Notes: generated by a model not told the origin, from the sequence alone. Positions 23,473-32,550 are shown, counted from the stretch's first letter. The stretch: DNA of 43,713 nucleotides from Candidatus Kuenenia stuttgartensis (GCA_945891385.1 CAMDDJ010000024.1:1-43713); one strand, 5' to 3'. Translations and numbers: made by a program.

Positions 23473-24114
23473 ATGGCGCGCATTCTCCTCACCGCCGGCC
23501 CGACGCGAGCCTATTTCGACGATGTCAGGTTCATGACCAACGCCTCGAGCGGCCGGATGGCGGCCGCACTCGCCACGGCGGCGCTCGGCCGCGGCCATGA
23601 CGTGACGATCGTGAGCGGCCCGGTGCCGATCACCTATCCGACTCGGGCCAGGGTCATTCCGGTCGTGACCACCACCGAGATGCTGGCTGCCGCGCTCGCC
23701 GAGCTGCCCGCCTGCGACGGGGTGGTGGCCGCGGCGGCCCCCTGCGACTTCGAGCCGATCACCCGGGCCAGCGGCAAGATTCCGCGGCGGGGAACCGGCC
23801 TGACAGTCGAACTCCGCCCCACGCCGGACGTCATCGCCACGCTCGCCGGGCGAGCGGAGGCTGCCCAGTGGTTCGTCGCGTTTGCCCTCGAGCCAGGCGC
23901 CGATCCGCGGCGGGCCTTTGAGAAGATCGAGGCCAAGCGGTGCGACCTGATCGTGGTCAATGACCTGACGGCGATTGAGGGACAGAAGACGGCCGTGACC
24001 GTCTACGATCGCCAGCATGCCACCGTGGGCAGTCGCGCTGGCACGAAGCGAACCGTGGCCGCCTGGCTCGTGCGCGTGTTCGAAGAGCGACTGATCCGGG
24101 GGCGGAACTCATGA
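23473..24114 (+). CDS. coaB: phosphopantothenate-cysteine ligase, stand-alone
   Basis: A 213-residue enzyme that joins cysteine to 4'-phosphopantothenate. Family landmarks are RILLTAGPTRAYFDDVRFM, TNASSGRMAAALATAALGRG, VTTTEMLAAAL, AAAAPCDFEP with GKIPRRG, and CDLIVVNDL near the C-terminus. Together with coaC it reconstitutes the usual CoaBC protein. The activation nucleotide (CTP or ATP) cannot be read with confidence. The stop overlaps the prmA start (ATGA). Confidence 0.9.
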   Translation: MARILLTAGPTRAYFDDVRFMTNASSGRMAAALATAALGRGHDVTIVSGPVPITYPTRARVIPVVTTTEMLAAALAELPACDGVVAAAAPCDFEPITRASGKIPRRGTGLTVELRPTPDVIATLAGRAEAAQWFVAFALEPGADPRRAFEKIEAKRCDLIVVNDLTAIEGQKTAVTVYDRQHATVGSRAGTKRTVAAWLVRVFEERLIRGRNS

Positions 24115-25103
24115 TGGTGGACGACGCCAGCGGTGCCTGGGTCGTGGAGGTGGCGATCAACGCGGCCGGCCCGTCGCCAGTCGAATGGACGGAGTGGCTC
24201 TGGGCGACGCTCGGGGATCGGGGCCTCGTCGGCATTGCCGAGGGCGAGGTGTCGGTCAGCGAAGCGGCGGAGGCGGGGCTCGTCGGCTCCGAGCTCGTGA
24301 TCGATGCGGCGGCGGCGCCGCGAGCGCGGGATTGGGTGGCCGAGCTCGGAGCTGGCCCGTTCCGGCTGTGGTTCGACTCGGAGACGGCAGCCCGCGAGGC
24401 GGCAGATGCGTTGCGCGTGAGGTCTGGATGCGAGGTGCGGAGCGTGGGGTGGCAGCCACGCGAGTCGGATGACGCCTGGCGGGCAGGGTTCGCGGCCATC
24501 GCCGTGCCGGGTTTTGGCTCGGTGCTGCCTGCCTGGGAGGACGGGCAGGCGATGGCGTCGGCGGGCGACGCCACGATCTTCATCGAGCCCGGCATCGGAT
24601 TTGGAACGGCGCTCCATCCAACCACCCAACTCTGCCTGGCGGCGGTGAGGGAGTGGGGCGGGGCGGATGGCGGTGGCGGCCGGGTGCTCGACTTCGGCAG
24701 CGGCTCGGGCGTGCTGGGGATTGCCGCGGCCGTGGTGCGAGCCGATCAGGTCGATGCGGTGGAAATCGACGACGCGGTCCATACGGCGATTCGGCAGAAT
24801 GCGGCCCGCAACGGCGTGACCGATCGGGTTGCGGTGTCGCGGTACCTGCCGGCGTCCGGTTCCGGGTACGACCTCGTCGTGGCCAATATCGTGGCCGATG
24901 TGCTGCTCGCCCACGCCAGAACGCTCTGCGGCTCGCTCCGGCGAAACGCCACCGGGCGACCGATCGGGTGGCTCGTGCTCTCGGGCCTCCGGACCGAAGA
25001 CCTGGCGGCAGTCAGCGCGGGATTCGAGGCCCTTCTGGCGACGCAGCCCCGCCAGACCGAACGCGATAGCTGGCACTGCCTCGTATGGCCCGGCGGCGAC
25101 TGA
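24111..25103 (+). CDS. prmA: ribosomal protein L11 methyltransferase-like
   Basis: A 330-residue class I SAM-dependent methyltransferase. The N-terminal half matches the PrmA substrate-recognition part ([20 protein letters not shown], then [17 protein letters not shown]). The catalytic domain has [20 protein letters not shown], the SAM loop [16 protein letters not shown], and [13 protein letters not shown] (the NI/L motif of PrmA). Modification of L11 is the family role. Translation is coupled to coaB by the overlapping start. It closes the coenzyme A part of the run and is followed by argC. Confidence 0.88.
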   Translation: MMVDDASGAWVVEVAINAAGPSPVEWTEWLWATLGDRGLVGIAEGEVSVSEAAEAGLVGSELVIDAAAAPRARDWVAELGAGPFRLWFDSETAAREAADALRVRSGCEVRSVGWQPRESDDAWRAGFAAIAVPGFGSVLPAWEDGQAMASAGDATIFIEPGIGFGTALHPTTQLCLAAVREWGGADGGGGRVLDFGSGSGVLGIAAAVVRADQVDAVEIDDAVHTAIRQNAARNGVTDRVAVSRYLPASGSGYDLVVANIVADVLLAHARTLCGSLRRNATGRPIGWLVLSGLRTEDLAAVSAGFEALLATQPRQTERDSWHCLVWPGGD

Positions 25104-25165
25104 AAAGTGGACCGTTCCAGCCCGCCAGGGATACACTCCGCCCCCACCCGCGAGAGCTCCACCTC

Positions 25166-26176
25166 ATGATCACCGTCGCTGTGCTCGGCGCCACCGGCTA
25201 CACGGCCCTCGAAGCCCTCAAGATTCTGCTCCGTCATCCGGAGGCGAAGGTCGTCGCCGTCACGAGCCGGCAGGAGGGGAGGCCGCCGGTGTCGAGCGTG
25301 CATCCCAGCCTCGGAGGACGCCTCGATCTCGAACTCGAGGATCTCGAGCCCGAGGAGGTCGGGCGGCGGGCTGACTGTGTGTTTGGCTGTCTACCCCACT
25401 GTGCGAGCGCCGAGATTCTGCCGCGAGTTTTGGCCGGTGGCGCGAGGGTTGTGGACTTCAGCGCTGATTACCGGCTCGACGACGCGGGCAGCTATCGGGA
25501 ATGGTACGGACACGAGCACCCCGACGCGGGCCGACTCGGAACCACCGTGTATGGCCTGCCTGAGCTCTTTCGCGAGCGGATCGTCGGCCAGCAGCTTGTG
25601 GCCAATCCCGGCTGCTATGCCACCTCGGCGATTCTGCCGCTGGCCCCGCTCGTCAAGGCCGGGCTGGTGGAGCTCTCCGACATCATCATCGACTCCAAGA
25701 GTGGCGTGAGTGGGGCCGGCCGGCAGCCGAAATTGATGACCCACTTTCCCGAGTGCAACGAGAGCATGTCGGCCTACAACGTCGGTCGCCATCGCCATAC
25801 GCCCGAGATCGAACAGATCCTCGGCCGCCATGCCGGCGCGCGGCCGGAGGTGATCTTCACGCCGCAGCTTGCCCCGATGGACCGAGGCATTCTCTCCACG
25901 ATCTATGCGCGGCCGACGAAGTCGGTCACCGAGGTCGAGATCCTGGCCGTGCTCCGCGAGGCGTATCAGGGCGAGCGTTTCGTACGGGTGGTCGATCACC
26001 TGCCCGGCACCAAGGACACGGTCGACACCAATTTCTGCGACATCACAGCTCGGGTCGTGCGAGGAAGGATTCTCTTGATCAGCTGCCTCGACAACCTCGT
26101 CAAGGGTGCAGCCGGGGCCGCCGTGCAGAACTTCAACGTGCTGTTCGGGTTGCCGGAGCACGCCGGGCTGCTCTGA
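25166..26176 (+). CDS. argC: N-acetyl-gamma-glutamyl-phosphate reductase
   Basis: A 336-residue NADPH-dependent enzyme of arginine synthesis. The dinucleotide loop [19 protein letters not shown] opens the protein. [11 protein letters not shown] carries the catalytic Cys150. [12 protein letters not shown] and [11 protein letters not shown] (active-site His) follow, and [19 protein letters not shown] is the C-terminal signature. The ATG at 25166 begins the Rossmann fold; the longer upstream frame is discounted. TACACT at 25132-25137 is a possible -10 box. argJ follows, so two steps of the pathway are adjacent. Confidence 0.96.
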   Translation: MITVAVLGATGYTALEALKILLRHPEAKVVAVTSRQEGRPPVSSVHPSLGGRLDLELEDLEPEEVGRRADCVFGCLPHCASAEILPRVLAGGARVVDFSADYRLDDAGSYREWYGHEHPDAGRLGTTVYGLPELFRERIVGQQLVANPGCYATSAILPLAPLVKAGLVELSDIIIDSKSGVSGAGRQPKLMTHFPECNESMSAYNVGRHRHTPEIEQILGRHAGARPEVIFTPQLAPMDRGILSTIYARPTKSVTEVEILAVLREAYQGERFVRVVDHLPGTKDTVDTNFCDITARVVRGRILLISCLDNLVKGAAGAAVQNFNVLFGLPEHAGLL

Positions 26177-26249
26177 GTGGCCTCTGCGTGGTGGAGCAAG
26201 TCGGTAGCGCCGTCCTTTTTCCCCGGTTTCAACCCTTCAGGTGCGATTC

Positions 26250-27473
26250 ATGGCCATTGCCAACACTCCCCTGCGACTGCCGATCCCCGCCATCCCCCGT
26301 GGCTTCCGCATGGCCGGCGTGCGGGCGGGGATCAAGCGGGACGCGACCCGCGAGGATGTGTCGCTCGTGACGAGCGATCTGCCGGCGACGGCTGCGGGCG
26401 TCTATACGACGAATCTCGTCTTCGCGGCGCCCGTGGCCTATGACCGGGGCCTCACGCCAGGCCGCGGGTTTCGCGGTGTGGCGATCAACTCGGGGAATGC
26501 CAATGCCTGCACGGGCGAACGCGGACTCGCCGACGCACGAGCCATGGCGACCGCTGCCGGTCGCGCGCTGGCCGCATCCGGTGAGGAGGTGCTCGTGCTC
26601 TCCACGGGCATCATCGGCGAGTTTCTGCCCCTGGAGAAGGTGGCCGCCGGCATCGCCGCCGCGGCCGCCGCCCTCGGGGACGACGATGCTGCGGCCGTCT
26701 CGGCGGCCCGCGGCATGATGACCACGGATACCCGGCCCAAGCTGACCGGCGGCACGTTCTCGGCCGACGGCACCGCCTACACCGTGTTCGGGATGGCCAA
26801 GGGAGCTGCGATGATCGGGCCGAAGCTCGCGACGATGCTCGGCGTCGTGCTCGTCGACGCGGCCCTCGAACCGGCCGATGCCCAGCGGCTGCTCGCCGAG
26901 GCGGTCGAGGAGACCTTCAATTGCGTGAGTGTCGACGGCCACATGAGCACCAACGATACCGTCCTTCTCCTAGCCAACGGCGCGGCCGGCGGTGGCACGC
27001 TGCATGGCGACGGGCTGGCCGCCTGCGGTCGGACCATCCACGAGGTCTGCGAGGCGTTGGCCCGCGAAATGGCCGACGACGGCGAGGGCGCCACCCACGT
27101 GATGCGGATCGAGGTGGAGGGCTGCCAGACCCGCGACGACGCCCGGCGGATCGCCCGCACGATCGCCGATAGTCCGTTGGTGAAGACGGCGATTCACGGG
27201 GCCGATCCGAACTGGGGGCGGATCGTGTCGGCCGCCGGCTATGCGGGGGTGCCCTTCGATCCGGCATCGCTTGTGCTGCGGCTCAACGGCACGCTCCTGT
27301 TCCGCGACGCCGCGCCCGTGCCCTTCGACGCCGAACGGGTGTCGGCCTCTATCCGGGACGCTCGGGAGACCCTGATCGAGGTCTCGGTGGGGCAGGGGCC
27401 TGGTCGAATCCGGTTTTACTCGAGCGACCTCACGGCCGACTACGTCCACCTCAACGCCGATTACCACACGTGA
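26250..27473 (+). CDS. argJ: glutamate N-acetyltransferase / amino-acid acetyltransferase
   Basis: A 407-residue self-cleaving enzyme that recycles acetyl groups from N-acetylornithine to glutamate in arginine synthesis. The cleavage site is in GAAMIGPKLATMLGVVLVDA; Thr195 would become the N-terminal nucleophile of the beta chain. The oxyanion block VLSTGIIGEFLPLEKV, the segment NCVSVDGHMSTNDTVLLLAN and HGADPNWGRIVSAAGYAG are all present. The ATG at 26250 has AGGTG about 7 bases upstream; a GTG at 26241 adds three residues. Whether it also makes N-acetylglutamate from acetyl-CoA cannot be read from sequence. Confidence 0.95.
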   Translation: MAIANTPLRLPIPAIPRGFRMAGVRAGIKRDATREDVSLVTSDLPATAAGVYTTNLVFAAPVAYDRGLTPGRGFRGVAINSGNANACTGERGLADARAMATAAGRALAASGEEVLVLSTGIIGEFLPLEKVAAGIAAAAAALGDDDAAAVSAARGMMTTDTRPKLTGGTFSADGTAYTVFGMAKGAAMIGPKLATMLGVVLVDAALEPADAQRLLAEAVEETFNCVSVDGHMSTNDTVLLLANGAAGGGTLHGDGLAACGRTIHEVCEALAREMADDGEGATHVMRIEVEGCQTRDDARRIARTIADSPLVKTAIHGADPNWGRIVSAAGYAGVPFDPASLVLRLNGTLLFRDAAPVPFDAERVSASIRDARETLIEVSVGQGPGRIRFYSSDLTADYVHLNADYHT

Positions 27474-27651
27474 GGGAGTGGGGAAACCCACGGTTGCGTG
27501 CCGGATGGAGGGCCTGGAGCCCGGCTGCTGGACAGCTGAAAACCCCGGCCACGGCGCGGGTTCGGATGCTCCCGGCTTGACTCGGCCGCCGGAACTCGGT
27601 TTGATCCGGTGTGCGGATCGTTCGTTTTGTCCCGGCCTCGAGCAACCCTTT

Positions 27652-27984
27652 ATGCCCTCCCTTGCGTCTGCATCGTTCCCCGATCTCTCGGTCGACTGGC
27701 TTGGGATCGTGCCGACCGCAGCGGCCGACGTTGGGTTCCTGAGCGCGCCGTCGTCAGCCGTGCCGGTCGTTCTGGGCGGCACCGATGACGATGAAGATGA
27801 GGACCTCGGCGAGGACGAGGAACTCCCGGTCGCCGAACCTGCCGACGACGAATCCGACTTCGACGACTTTGACGATGAATTCGACGACGATTTCGAGGAG
27901 GACGAGGATGATCCCGACTGGGATCATCCCGACGACGGCGACGCCGAGCCGCCGCCGGCCAAAGGCACCGGCAAGAAGAAGTAG
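27652..27984 (+). CDS. small acidic low-complexity protein
   Basis: A 110-residue protein. Residues 1-45 are mildly hydrophobic (SLASASFPDLSVDWLGIVPT). Residues ~50-98 are almost entirely Asp and Glu with a few Phe/Trp (DDDEDEDLGEDEELP, ESDFDDFDDEFDDDFEEDED, PDWDHPDD), and the tail is a Lys patch (GTGKKK). It resembles the acidic tails or disordered chaperone-like proteins seen in planctomycetes, possibly a histone-like-protein or cation binder; that is speculation. The ATG at 27652 is chosen because upstream codons lack protein-like use. A GC-rich palindrome follows the stop. Confidence 0.7.
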   Translation: MPSLASASFPDLSVDWLGIVPTAAADVGFLSAPSSAVPVVLGGTDDDEDEDLGEDEELPVAEPADDESDFDDFDDEFDDDFEEDEDDPDWDHPDDGDAEPPPAKGTGKKK

Positions 27985-27985
27985 C

Positions 27986-28019
27986 GGGCCGCGCGGCCCC
28001 CACGCTCGGGCATTTTTTT
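27986..28019 (+). terminator. GC-rich hairpin with distal T-run
   Basis: GGGCCGCGCGGCCC (27986-27999) is a perfect palindrome just after the acidic protein's stop. A T7 run lies at 28013-28019, 13 bases away. That gap is too long for a textbook intrinsic terminator, so the assignment is tentative. Confidence 0.4.
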
Positions 28020-28031
28020 CGGGAGCATCCG

Positions 28032-28496
28032 ATGTCAGGGCTCGACGCCCCAAGGTTCGTTCCCGACGAGCCGAACGCAGGCTCTGGCAAGCCCGGTCGG
28101 CGGAGCGGGCGGCCGAAGGCCGCCCCTGCGCTGCCCTGGTTCGGGGGTCTCAATCAACTCGACTTCGACATTGGCTTCTTCGAGCGGCTGCTCGCCCGGA
28201 AGACCGATTCGATCGACGTGCTCCGAGTGCTGGCCGAACTTGTGTCACGGAAGGGCGACGTCGGGCGGGCCGTCGACCTCGATGCCCGACTCGTCGACTT
28301 GTTGCCGGAAGACTTTCTGGCCCGCTATAACCTCGCCTGCTCGTTGGCGCTCGCCGGCCGGGCGGACGAGGCGATCGACTCGCTCTCCCGCGCGATCCTG
28401 CTCGGCTACGACGATCTTTCACACATGGAGAGCGATCCCGACCTGGAGTCGCTCCACGGACATCCCGACTTTCAGGCGCTCCTCGGAGAGGAGTGA
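28032..28496 (+). CDS. TPR repeat protein
   Basis: A 154-residue protein with two to three tetratricopeptide-like helices pairs: VLRVLAELVSRKGDVGRAVD, then FLARYNLACSLALAGRADEA followed by IDSLSRAILLGYDD, and a final partial repeat ending SDPDLESLHGHPDFQALL. The latter is the common terminal pattern of small TPR proteins. The N-terminal ~35 residues are disordered and basic. It probably mediates protein contacts. No partner is evident; it lies 15 bp upstream of the nucleoside phosphorylase gene and is probably co-transcribed. Confidence 0.8.
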   Translation: MSGLDAPRFVPDEPNAGSGKPGRRSGRPKAAPALPWFGGLNQLDFDIGFFERLLARKTDSIDVLRVLAELVSRKGDVGRAVDLDARLVDLLPEDFLARYNLACSLALAGRADEAIDSLSRAILLGYDDLSHMESDPDLESLHGHPDFQALLGEE

Positions 28497-28511
28497 CCTC
28501 CCGAGGAATGC

Positions 28512-29336
28512 ATGCTCGACCAGTTCGACAAGATCACGGCTGCCGCCAGTAGTATCCGGGACCGTTGGAGCCTCACGCCCCGCGTGGCCATCATTCTCGG
28601 GAGCGGCCTGGGTGGGATCTCCGGCAGCCTGAGTGAGGCCGTGACGATTCCGTATGACGAGATTCCGCACTTCGCCCGCTCGACCGCCCACGGCCACGCC
28701 GGTCAACTCGTCTGTGGTCTCCTGGAGGGGGTGCCGGTGGTGGTGATGGAAGGGCGGATGCATGCCTACGAGGGCTACCCGCTCCAGCAGATCACGTTTC
28801 CGGTGCGGGTGATGCGACGGCTCGGAGCCGATCAGCTCATCGTGACCAACGCCTGCGGCGGCCTCAATCCGCAGTATCGCACCGGCGACCTGATGGTGAT
28901 CGAGGATCACATCAACCTCTTGGGCGACAATCCGCTGATCGGCATCAACGACGAGCGGCTCGGGCCGCGGTTTCCCGACATGTCGGCCCCGTACACGCCG
29001 GAGCTGATCGATGCAGCGCTGTCGGTGGCCCGCCGGGCGGACTTCGTGGCCCACCGCGGCGTCTACGTCGCGGTCACCGGGCCAAACCTGGAGACCCGGG
29101 CCGAGTATCGGTTTCTGCGGACGATCGGGGCCGACGTGGTGGGTATGTCGACCGTACCGGAGGTGCTCGTGGCGGTGCACGCCTCGATGCGAGTGCTCGG
29201 CATCTCCGTGATCACCGACATGTGCCTTCCCGACGCCCTGGCGGTGGCCACCGTGGAGGAGATCCTCACGGTCGCCCGCGCGGCCGAGCCGAAGCTTCGG
29301 GCCCTGATCCTGGCGGCGGTGCAGGCGGCGGCCTAG
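28512..29336 (+). CDS. punA: purine nucleoside phosphorylase (trimeric class I), Asp at the base-specificity site
   Basis: A 274-residue phosphorylase cleaving purine nucleosides with phosphate to free base and ribose 1-phosphate (salvage). The phosphate loop is IILGSGLGGISG, then HGHAGQLVCG and MEGRMHAYEGYP. VTNACGGLNP, TGPNLETRAEYRF (Glu194 region) and VVGMSTVPEV are the class I blocks. At the base-contacting site the sequence is VITDMCLPDAL: Asp236 aligns with Asn243 of human PNP, the residue that favours 6-oxopurines. An Asp there, as in methylthioadenosine phosphorylases, suggests 6-aminopurine nucleosides may be accepted. The ATG at 28512 follows GAGG closely. Confidence 0.9.
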   Translation: MLDQFDKITAAASSIRDRWSLTPRVAIILGSGLGGISGSLSEAVTIPYDEIPHFARSTAHGHAGQLVCGLLEGVPVVVMEGRMHAYEGYPLQQITFPVRVMRRLGADQLIVTNACGGLNPQYRTGDLMVIEDHINLLGDNPLIGINDERLGPRFPDMSAPYTPELIDAALSVARRADFVAHRGVYVAVTGPNLETRAEYRFLRTIGADVVGMSTVPEVLVAVHASMRVLGISVITDMCLPDALAVATVEEILTVARAAEPKLRALILAAVQAAA

Positions 29337-29396
29337 CCGGGGAAGGCCGAGCGTGCCGAAGTCACTGAGTTCAATGGTCTCGGAGGAGAACGATCG

Positions 29397-30476
29397 ATGA
29401 CGGCACGGCCCGTTCGTGTGCTCGTGGTCGGCTGCGGCCACATGGGAATCTCGCACGCCAAGGCGTACCACGGACTCGACGGGTTCGAGATCGTGGGCGT
29501 CGTGTCCCGCGGGGAGAAGTCTCGCCGGGCGTTGCTCGACGCCCTGGGGGCCGACTATCCGCAGTTTTCCGATTTCCATCAGGCGCTCGCCGCCACGACG
29601 CCCGACGCCGTTTCCATCAACACCTATCCCGACACCCACGCCGCCTACGCCAAGGCGGCGTTTGCGGCCGGCTGCCACGTATTCCTGGAGAAGCCGCTGG
29701 CGGTGACGGTGGCCGAGGCGGAGGAGGTGGTGGCGGCCGCGCGGGCTGCGGGCAAGAAGCTCGTCATCGGCTACATCCTGCGGGTGCATCCCACCTGGAA
29801 GCGATTCATCGAGACGGCCCAGGGGCTCGGACGGCCGCTCGTGATGCGGATGAATCTCAACCAGCAGTCATCGGGCGAGAAGTGGCAGACCCACAGGGCG
29901 CTGATGGAGTCGATGTCGCCGATCGTGGACTGCGGCGTGCATTACGTCGACGTGATGTGCCAGATGACCCGCTCCCGGCCGGTGCGAGTGTCGGCGATTG
30001 GGGCCCGGCTCTCCGAGGACCTCGTGCCCGGCATGTACAACTACGGTTGCCTCCAGGTGACCTTCGCCGACGGCTCGGTGGGCTGGTACGAGGCGGGCTG
30101 GGGGCCGATGATGAGCGAGACGGCGTTTTTCGTGAAGGACGTGGTGGGGCCGAAGGGCAGCGTGAGTATCGCCGGGGTTCGCGAAGACGAAGCCGGAAGC
30201 GACGACATCGAGGGGCACACGAAGGCGGCGGTGCTCCGGCTGCACCATGCGGCGCTGGGACCCGACGGCAATTTTGCCCGCCAGGATGAATTGCTGGACT
30301 GCGCGGGTGAACCCGATCACGACGGGCTCTGCCTGCTCGAACAGGCGTTGTTTCTCGACGCGATTCGCCACGACCGCGATCTTACCGACCACGTCGACGA
30401 CGCGGTCAACAGCCTCCGAATCGTGCTCGCCGCCGACGAGGCTTTCCGCACCGGCACGACCGTGTCGTTGACCTGA
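29397..30476 (+). CDS. Gfo/Idh/MocA family oxidoreductase
   Basis: A 359-residue NAD(P)-dependent sugar or inositol-type dehydrogenase. The Rossmann start is VRVLVVGCGHMGISHAKAY; the EKP motif of the family is HVFLEKPLAVTVAEAEE. The C-terminal beta-sheet domain includes SPIVDCGVHYVDVMCQM, with the Asp and His of the active site. The substrate cannot be predicted; planctomycetes carry many paralogues. The ATG at 29397 has GGAGGA upstream (about 12 bases). It stands alone between punA and thiD, same strand. Confidence 0.9.
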   Translation: MTARPVRVLVVGCGHMGISHAKAYHGLDGFEIVGVVSRGEKSRRALLDALGADYPQFSDFHQALAATTPDAVSINTYPDTHAAYAKAAFAAGCHVFLEKPLAVTVAEAEEVVAAARAAGKKLVIGYILRVHPTWKRFIETAQGLGRPLVMRMNLNQQSSGEKWQTHRALMESMSPIVDCGVHYVDVMCQMTRSRPVRVSAIGARLSEDLVPGMYNYGCLQVTFADGSVGWYEAGWGPMMSETAFFVKDVVGPKGSVSIAGVREDEAGSDDIEGHTKAAVLRLHHAALGPDGNFARQDELLDCAGEPDHDGLCLLEQALFLDAIRHDRDLTDHVDDAVNSLRIVLAADEAFRTGTTVSLT

Positions 30477-30516
30477 CCCGCTGCCCGCTCGACGGGCTGC
30501 CACCGACTCCGCCGCC

Positions 30517-31314
30517 ATGAAGCCTCCTCCCGTCGTGCTCACGATCGCCGGGTCCGACAACTCCTGCGGCGCCGGGGCCCAGGCCGACCTCAAGGCGATC
30601 ACGGCGCTCGGAGGCTATGCCCAGACGGCGATCACGTGCGTCGTGGCCGAGGTGCCGGGACAGGTCGAGCTGATCCAGCCGGTTCGGGCGGCCGTGGTTG
30701 CCGCGCAGATCAGGCTGTCATGCCGGGCCTTCCCCGTCGCGGCGATCAAGACCGGAATGCTCTATTCGCGGGCGATCATCCGGGTGGTTGCGGCGGCGGT
30801 GGCGGCGGCAGGGCGACGGATTCCGCTGGTCGTCGATCCGGTGATGGTGGCTTCCAGCGGTGATCCACTGCTCGAGCCGGCGGCCATCGCGGCCTATGGC
30901 CGGGAACTCTTTCCCCGGGCGACCCTCGTCACGCCGAACCTCGACGAACTCCGCATCCTTGCGGCGATGCCCTGCCGGAATCTCGAGGAAATGGAGGAGG
31001 CTGGTCGGATGCTCGTGGCCCGGCATGGCTGTAGCTTTCTGCTGAAGGGCGGCCATCTCGGGGGACGGATCGCGACCGATCTGTTGGTGACGGCCGCGGG
31101 CTGCGAGCGGTTCGAGGCACCCTTTCGCCGCGGCGTCGATGCCCATGGCACCGGCTGCACCTACTCCGCGGCGATCGCCACCGGCCTGGGCCAGGGACTG
31201 TCGCTCTCCGCGGCCGTCGCGCAGGCGAAGGCGTATATCACGGCCGCCATTCACGGCAGTCTGCGCTGGGGCAAGACGACCGCTCTCGACCACCGCGTTC
31301 GCCCAGGCGACTGA
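30517..31314 (+). CDS. thiD: hydroxymethylpyrimidine (phosphate) kinase
   Basis: A 265-residue ribokinase-family enzyme of thiamine synthesis that phosphorylates HMP and HMP-phosphate. The start VVLTIAGSDNSCGAGAQADL is the ThiD signature (Asn and Cys replace the usual Ser and Gly). AIKTGML, PLVVDPVMVASSGD and TLVTPNLDE follow. DAHGTGCTYSAAIATGL holds the catalytic Asp/anion hole (Asp just ahead of GTGC replaced by His in the pair AHGTGC, as in several ThiD proteins). A strong terminator follows. The N-terminal variation leaves a small chance of a pyridoxal-kinase-type role. Confidence 0.92.
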   Translation: MKPPPVVLTIAGSDNSCGAGAQADLKAITALGGYAQTAITCVVAEVPGQVELIQPVRAAVVAAQIRLSCRAFPVAAIKTGMLYSRAIIRVVAAAVAAAGRRIPLVVDPVMVASSGDPLLEPAAIAAYGRELFPRATLVTPNLDELRILAAMPCRNLEEMEEAGRMLVARHGCSFLLKGGHLGGRIATDLLVTAAGCERFEAPFRRGVDAHGTGCTYSAAIATGLGQGLSLSAAVAQAKAYITAAIHGSLRWGKTTALDHRVRPGD

Positions 31315-31315
31315 G

Positions 31316-31339
31316 AACCGGGGATCGGGCCGGTTTTTT
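31316..31339 (+). terminator. intrinsic terminator of thiD
   Basis: AACCGG (31316-31321) pairs with CCGGTT (31330-31335) and a T-run reaches 31339. It starts one base after the thiD stop codon. Confidence 0.8.
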
Positions 31340-31434
31340 CCGGGAAATCTCGGCTGGCCCCAGCCGCGGGTTGCCGTAATTATCCTCGCCTCAGCGGGCT
31401 CTCCCGGATCCTCAGTTGTGGCGAGGCAGCGACG

Positions 31435-32550
31435 ATGGCAGATCAGAGGCAGCAGCCGCTCGGGATCGCGGCGATCTCGGTGCACCAGCCCGGCTGGGAA
31501 CTCGAGAACGACTGGTTCGGCGAGGCGATGCCCCGAAAGTTCTCCCGCCATACCGGCATCGAGGCCCGTGGCATCTCCCTCGAGGACGAGGTGACGATGG
31601 GGGTGCAGGCCGTGAGAAAACTCCAGCGTGAGACGGGCTGCGATCTGGGCTCATGCCGGGGGCTTTTGTTCATCTCGCCGTCGTTCATTCCGCCGCTGGT
31701 CGCCCGTCGGCACCTCGAGCCGCAGGTCGCGGCGGCGGAGCAGCCCGGTGAGGCCGCACGGCAGGTGGCCCGTCGGCTCGGCCTGACCCACACCCGCACC
31801 GTGGGCATCAATTGGTTTTGCTGCGGCTACAGCCGCGGGCTTGAGCTTGTGCAGCAGCGGTGGGCGCCGCGGCTCGGGCTTGCCCGCGAGGAGTCGGTGC
31901 TTGTAGTCGTGGCCACAAGGATCAGTCGGATTACCGACTACGGCTGCAGCCAGACCGGTGGCCTGTTTGGCGACATGGCCTCCGCCACGTTGGTGACGCC
32001 GCTCGCAAGCCATCGGCATCCGGCCCATTTTGAACTCGTGCATGCCCGAGCTGAGCGGCAGCCGGCCGAGCGAGCGTTTTTCGACTTCCAGGTTCGTACC
32101 GACGTGACGGTGCCGATCCCCGGCGGCGGCCGTCAGGCGACCGATCACCGGCTCGTCTACTCGCTCGATGGCATGGGAATCGCGGAGACGGCGCCGCGGG
32201 CGATGGCGGCCGCGGTCGCGAACGCCCTCAGGGCAACCGGACTGGCCGCCGGTGACCTGCGGTTCGCGGTGCCGCATCAGGCCGGTGCCGGCATCGTGCG
32301 GTTCACGGGCATGCAGCTCGACGGGCTGGGTTTTCGGGGCGAGCTCGTCAACGGGCTCACCACGCGGACGGGCAATGTCAGCGCCTGCTCCGTGCCGCAC
32401 GCCCTGCGGCACGAGTGGCATCGGTTGACCGGCCTGGTGGCCTGTCCCACGGCGGCCGTAGGGGCCCCGGGCCGCCCCGAGGTCTTGCAAGGCTGTGTGC
32501 TGCTGCGTTCGACTCCCATCCACGACCGGCAGGCAAGCGTCGCCGCCTGA
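31435..32550 (+). CDS. FabH-like beta-ketoacyl synthase III / thiolase-fold enzyme
   Basis: A 371-residue thiolase-superfamily protein. The Cys-His-Asn triad is readable: GINWFCCGYSRGLEL (Cys129 aligns with the FabH nucleophile), FAVPHQAGAGIV (His) and TRTGNVSACSVPHAL (Asn). The N-terminal half has HTGIEARGI, as in FabH (tGI..R). It lacks the AAACAGF context of housekeeping FabH, so it probably condenses a special acyl starter or belongs to a secondary lipid or polyketide route. It has its own likely promoter (TAATTAT at 31378-31384) downstream of the thiD terminator. No acyl-carrier protein gene is adjacent. Confidence 0.85.
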   Translation: MADQRQQPLGIAAISVHQPGWELENDWFGEAMPRKFSRHTGIEARGISLEDEVTMGVQAVRKLQRETGCDLGSCRGLLFISPSFIPPLVARRHLEPQVAAAEQPGEAARQVARRLGLTHTRTVGINWFCCGYSRGLELVQQRWAPRLGLAREESVLVVVATRISRITDYGCSQTGGLFGDMASATLVTPLASHRHPAHFELVHARAERQPAERAFFDFQVRTDVTVPIPGGGRQATDHRLVYSLDGMGIAETAPRAMAAAVANALRATGLAAGDLRFAVPHQAGAGIVRFTGMQLDGLGFRGELVNGLTTRTGNVSACSVPHALRHEWHRLTGLVACPTAAVGAPGRPEVLQGCVLLRSTPIHDRQASVAA

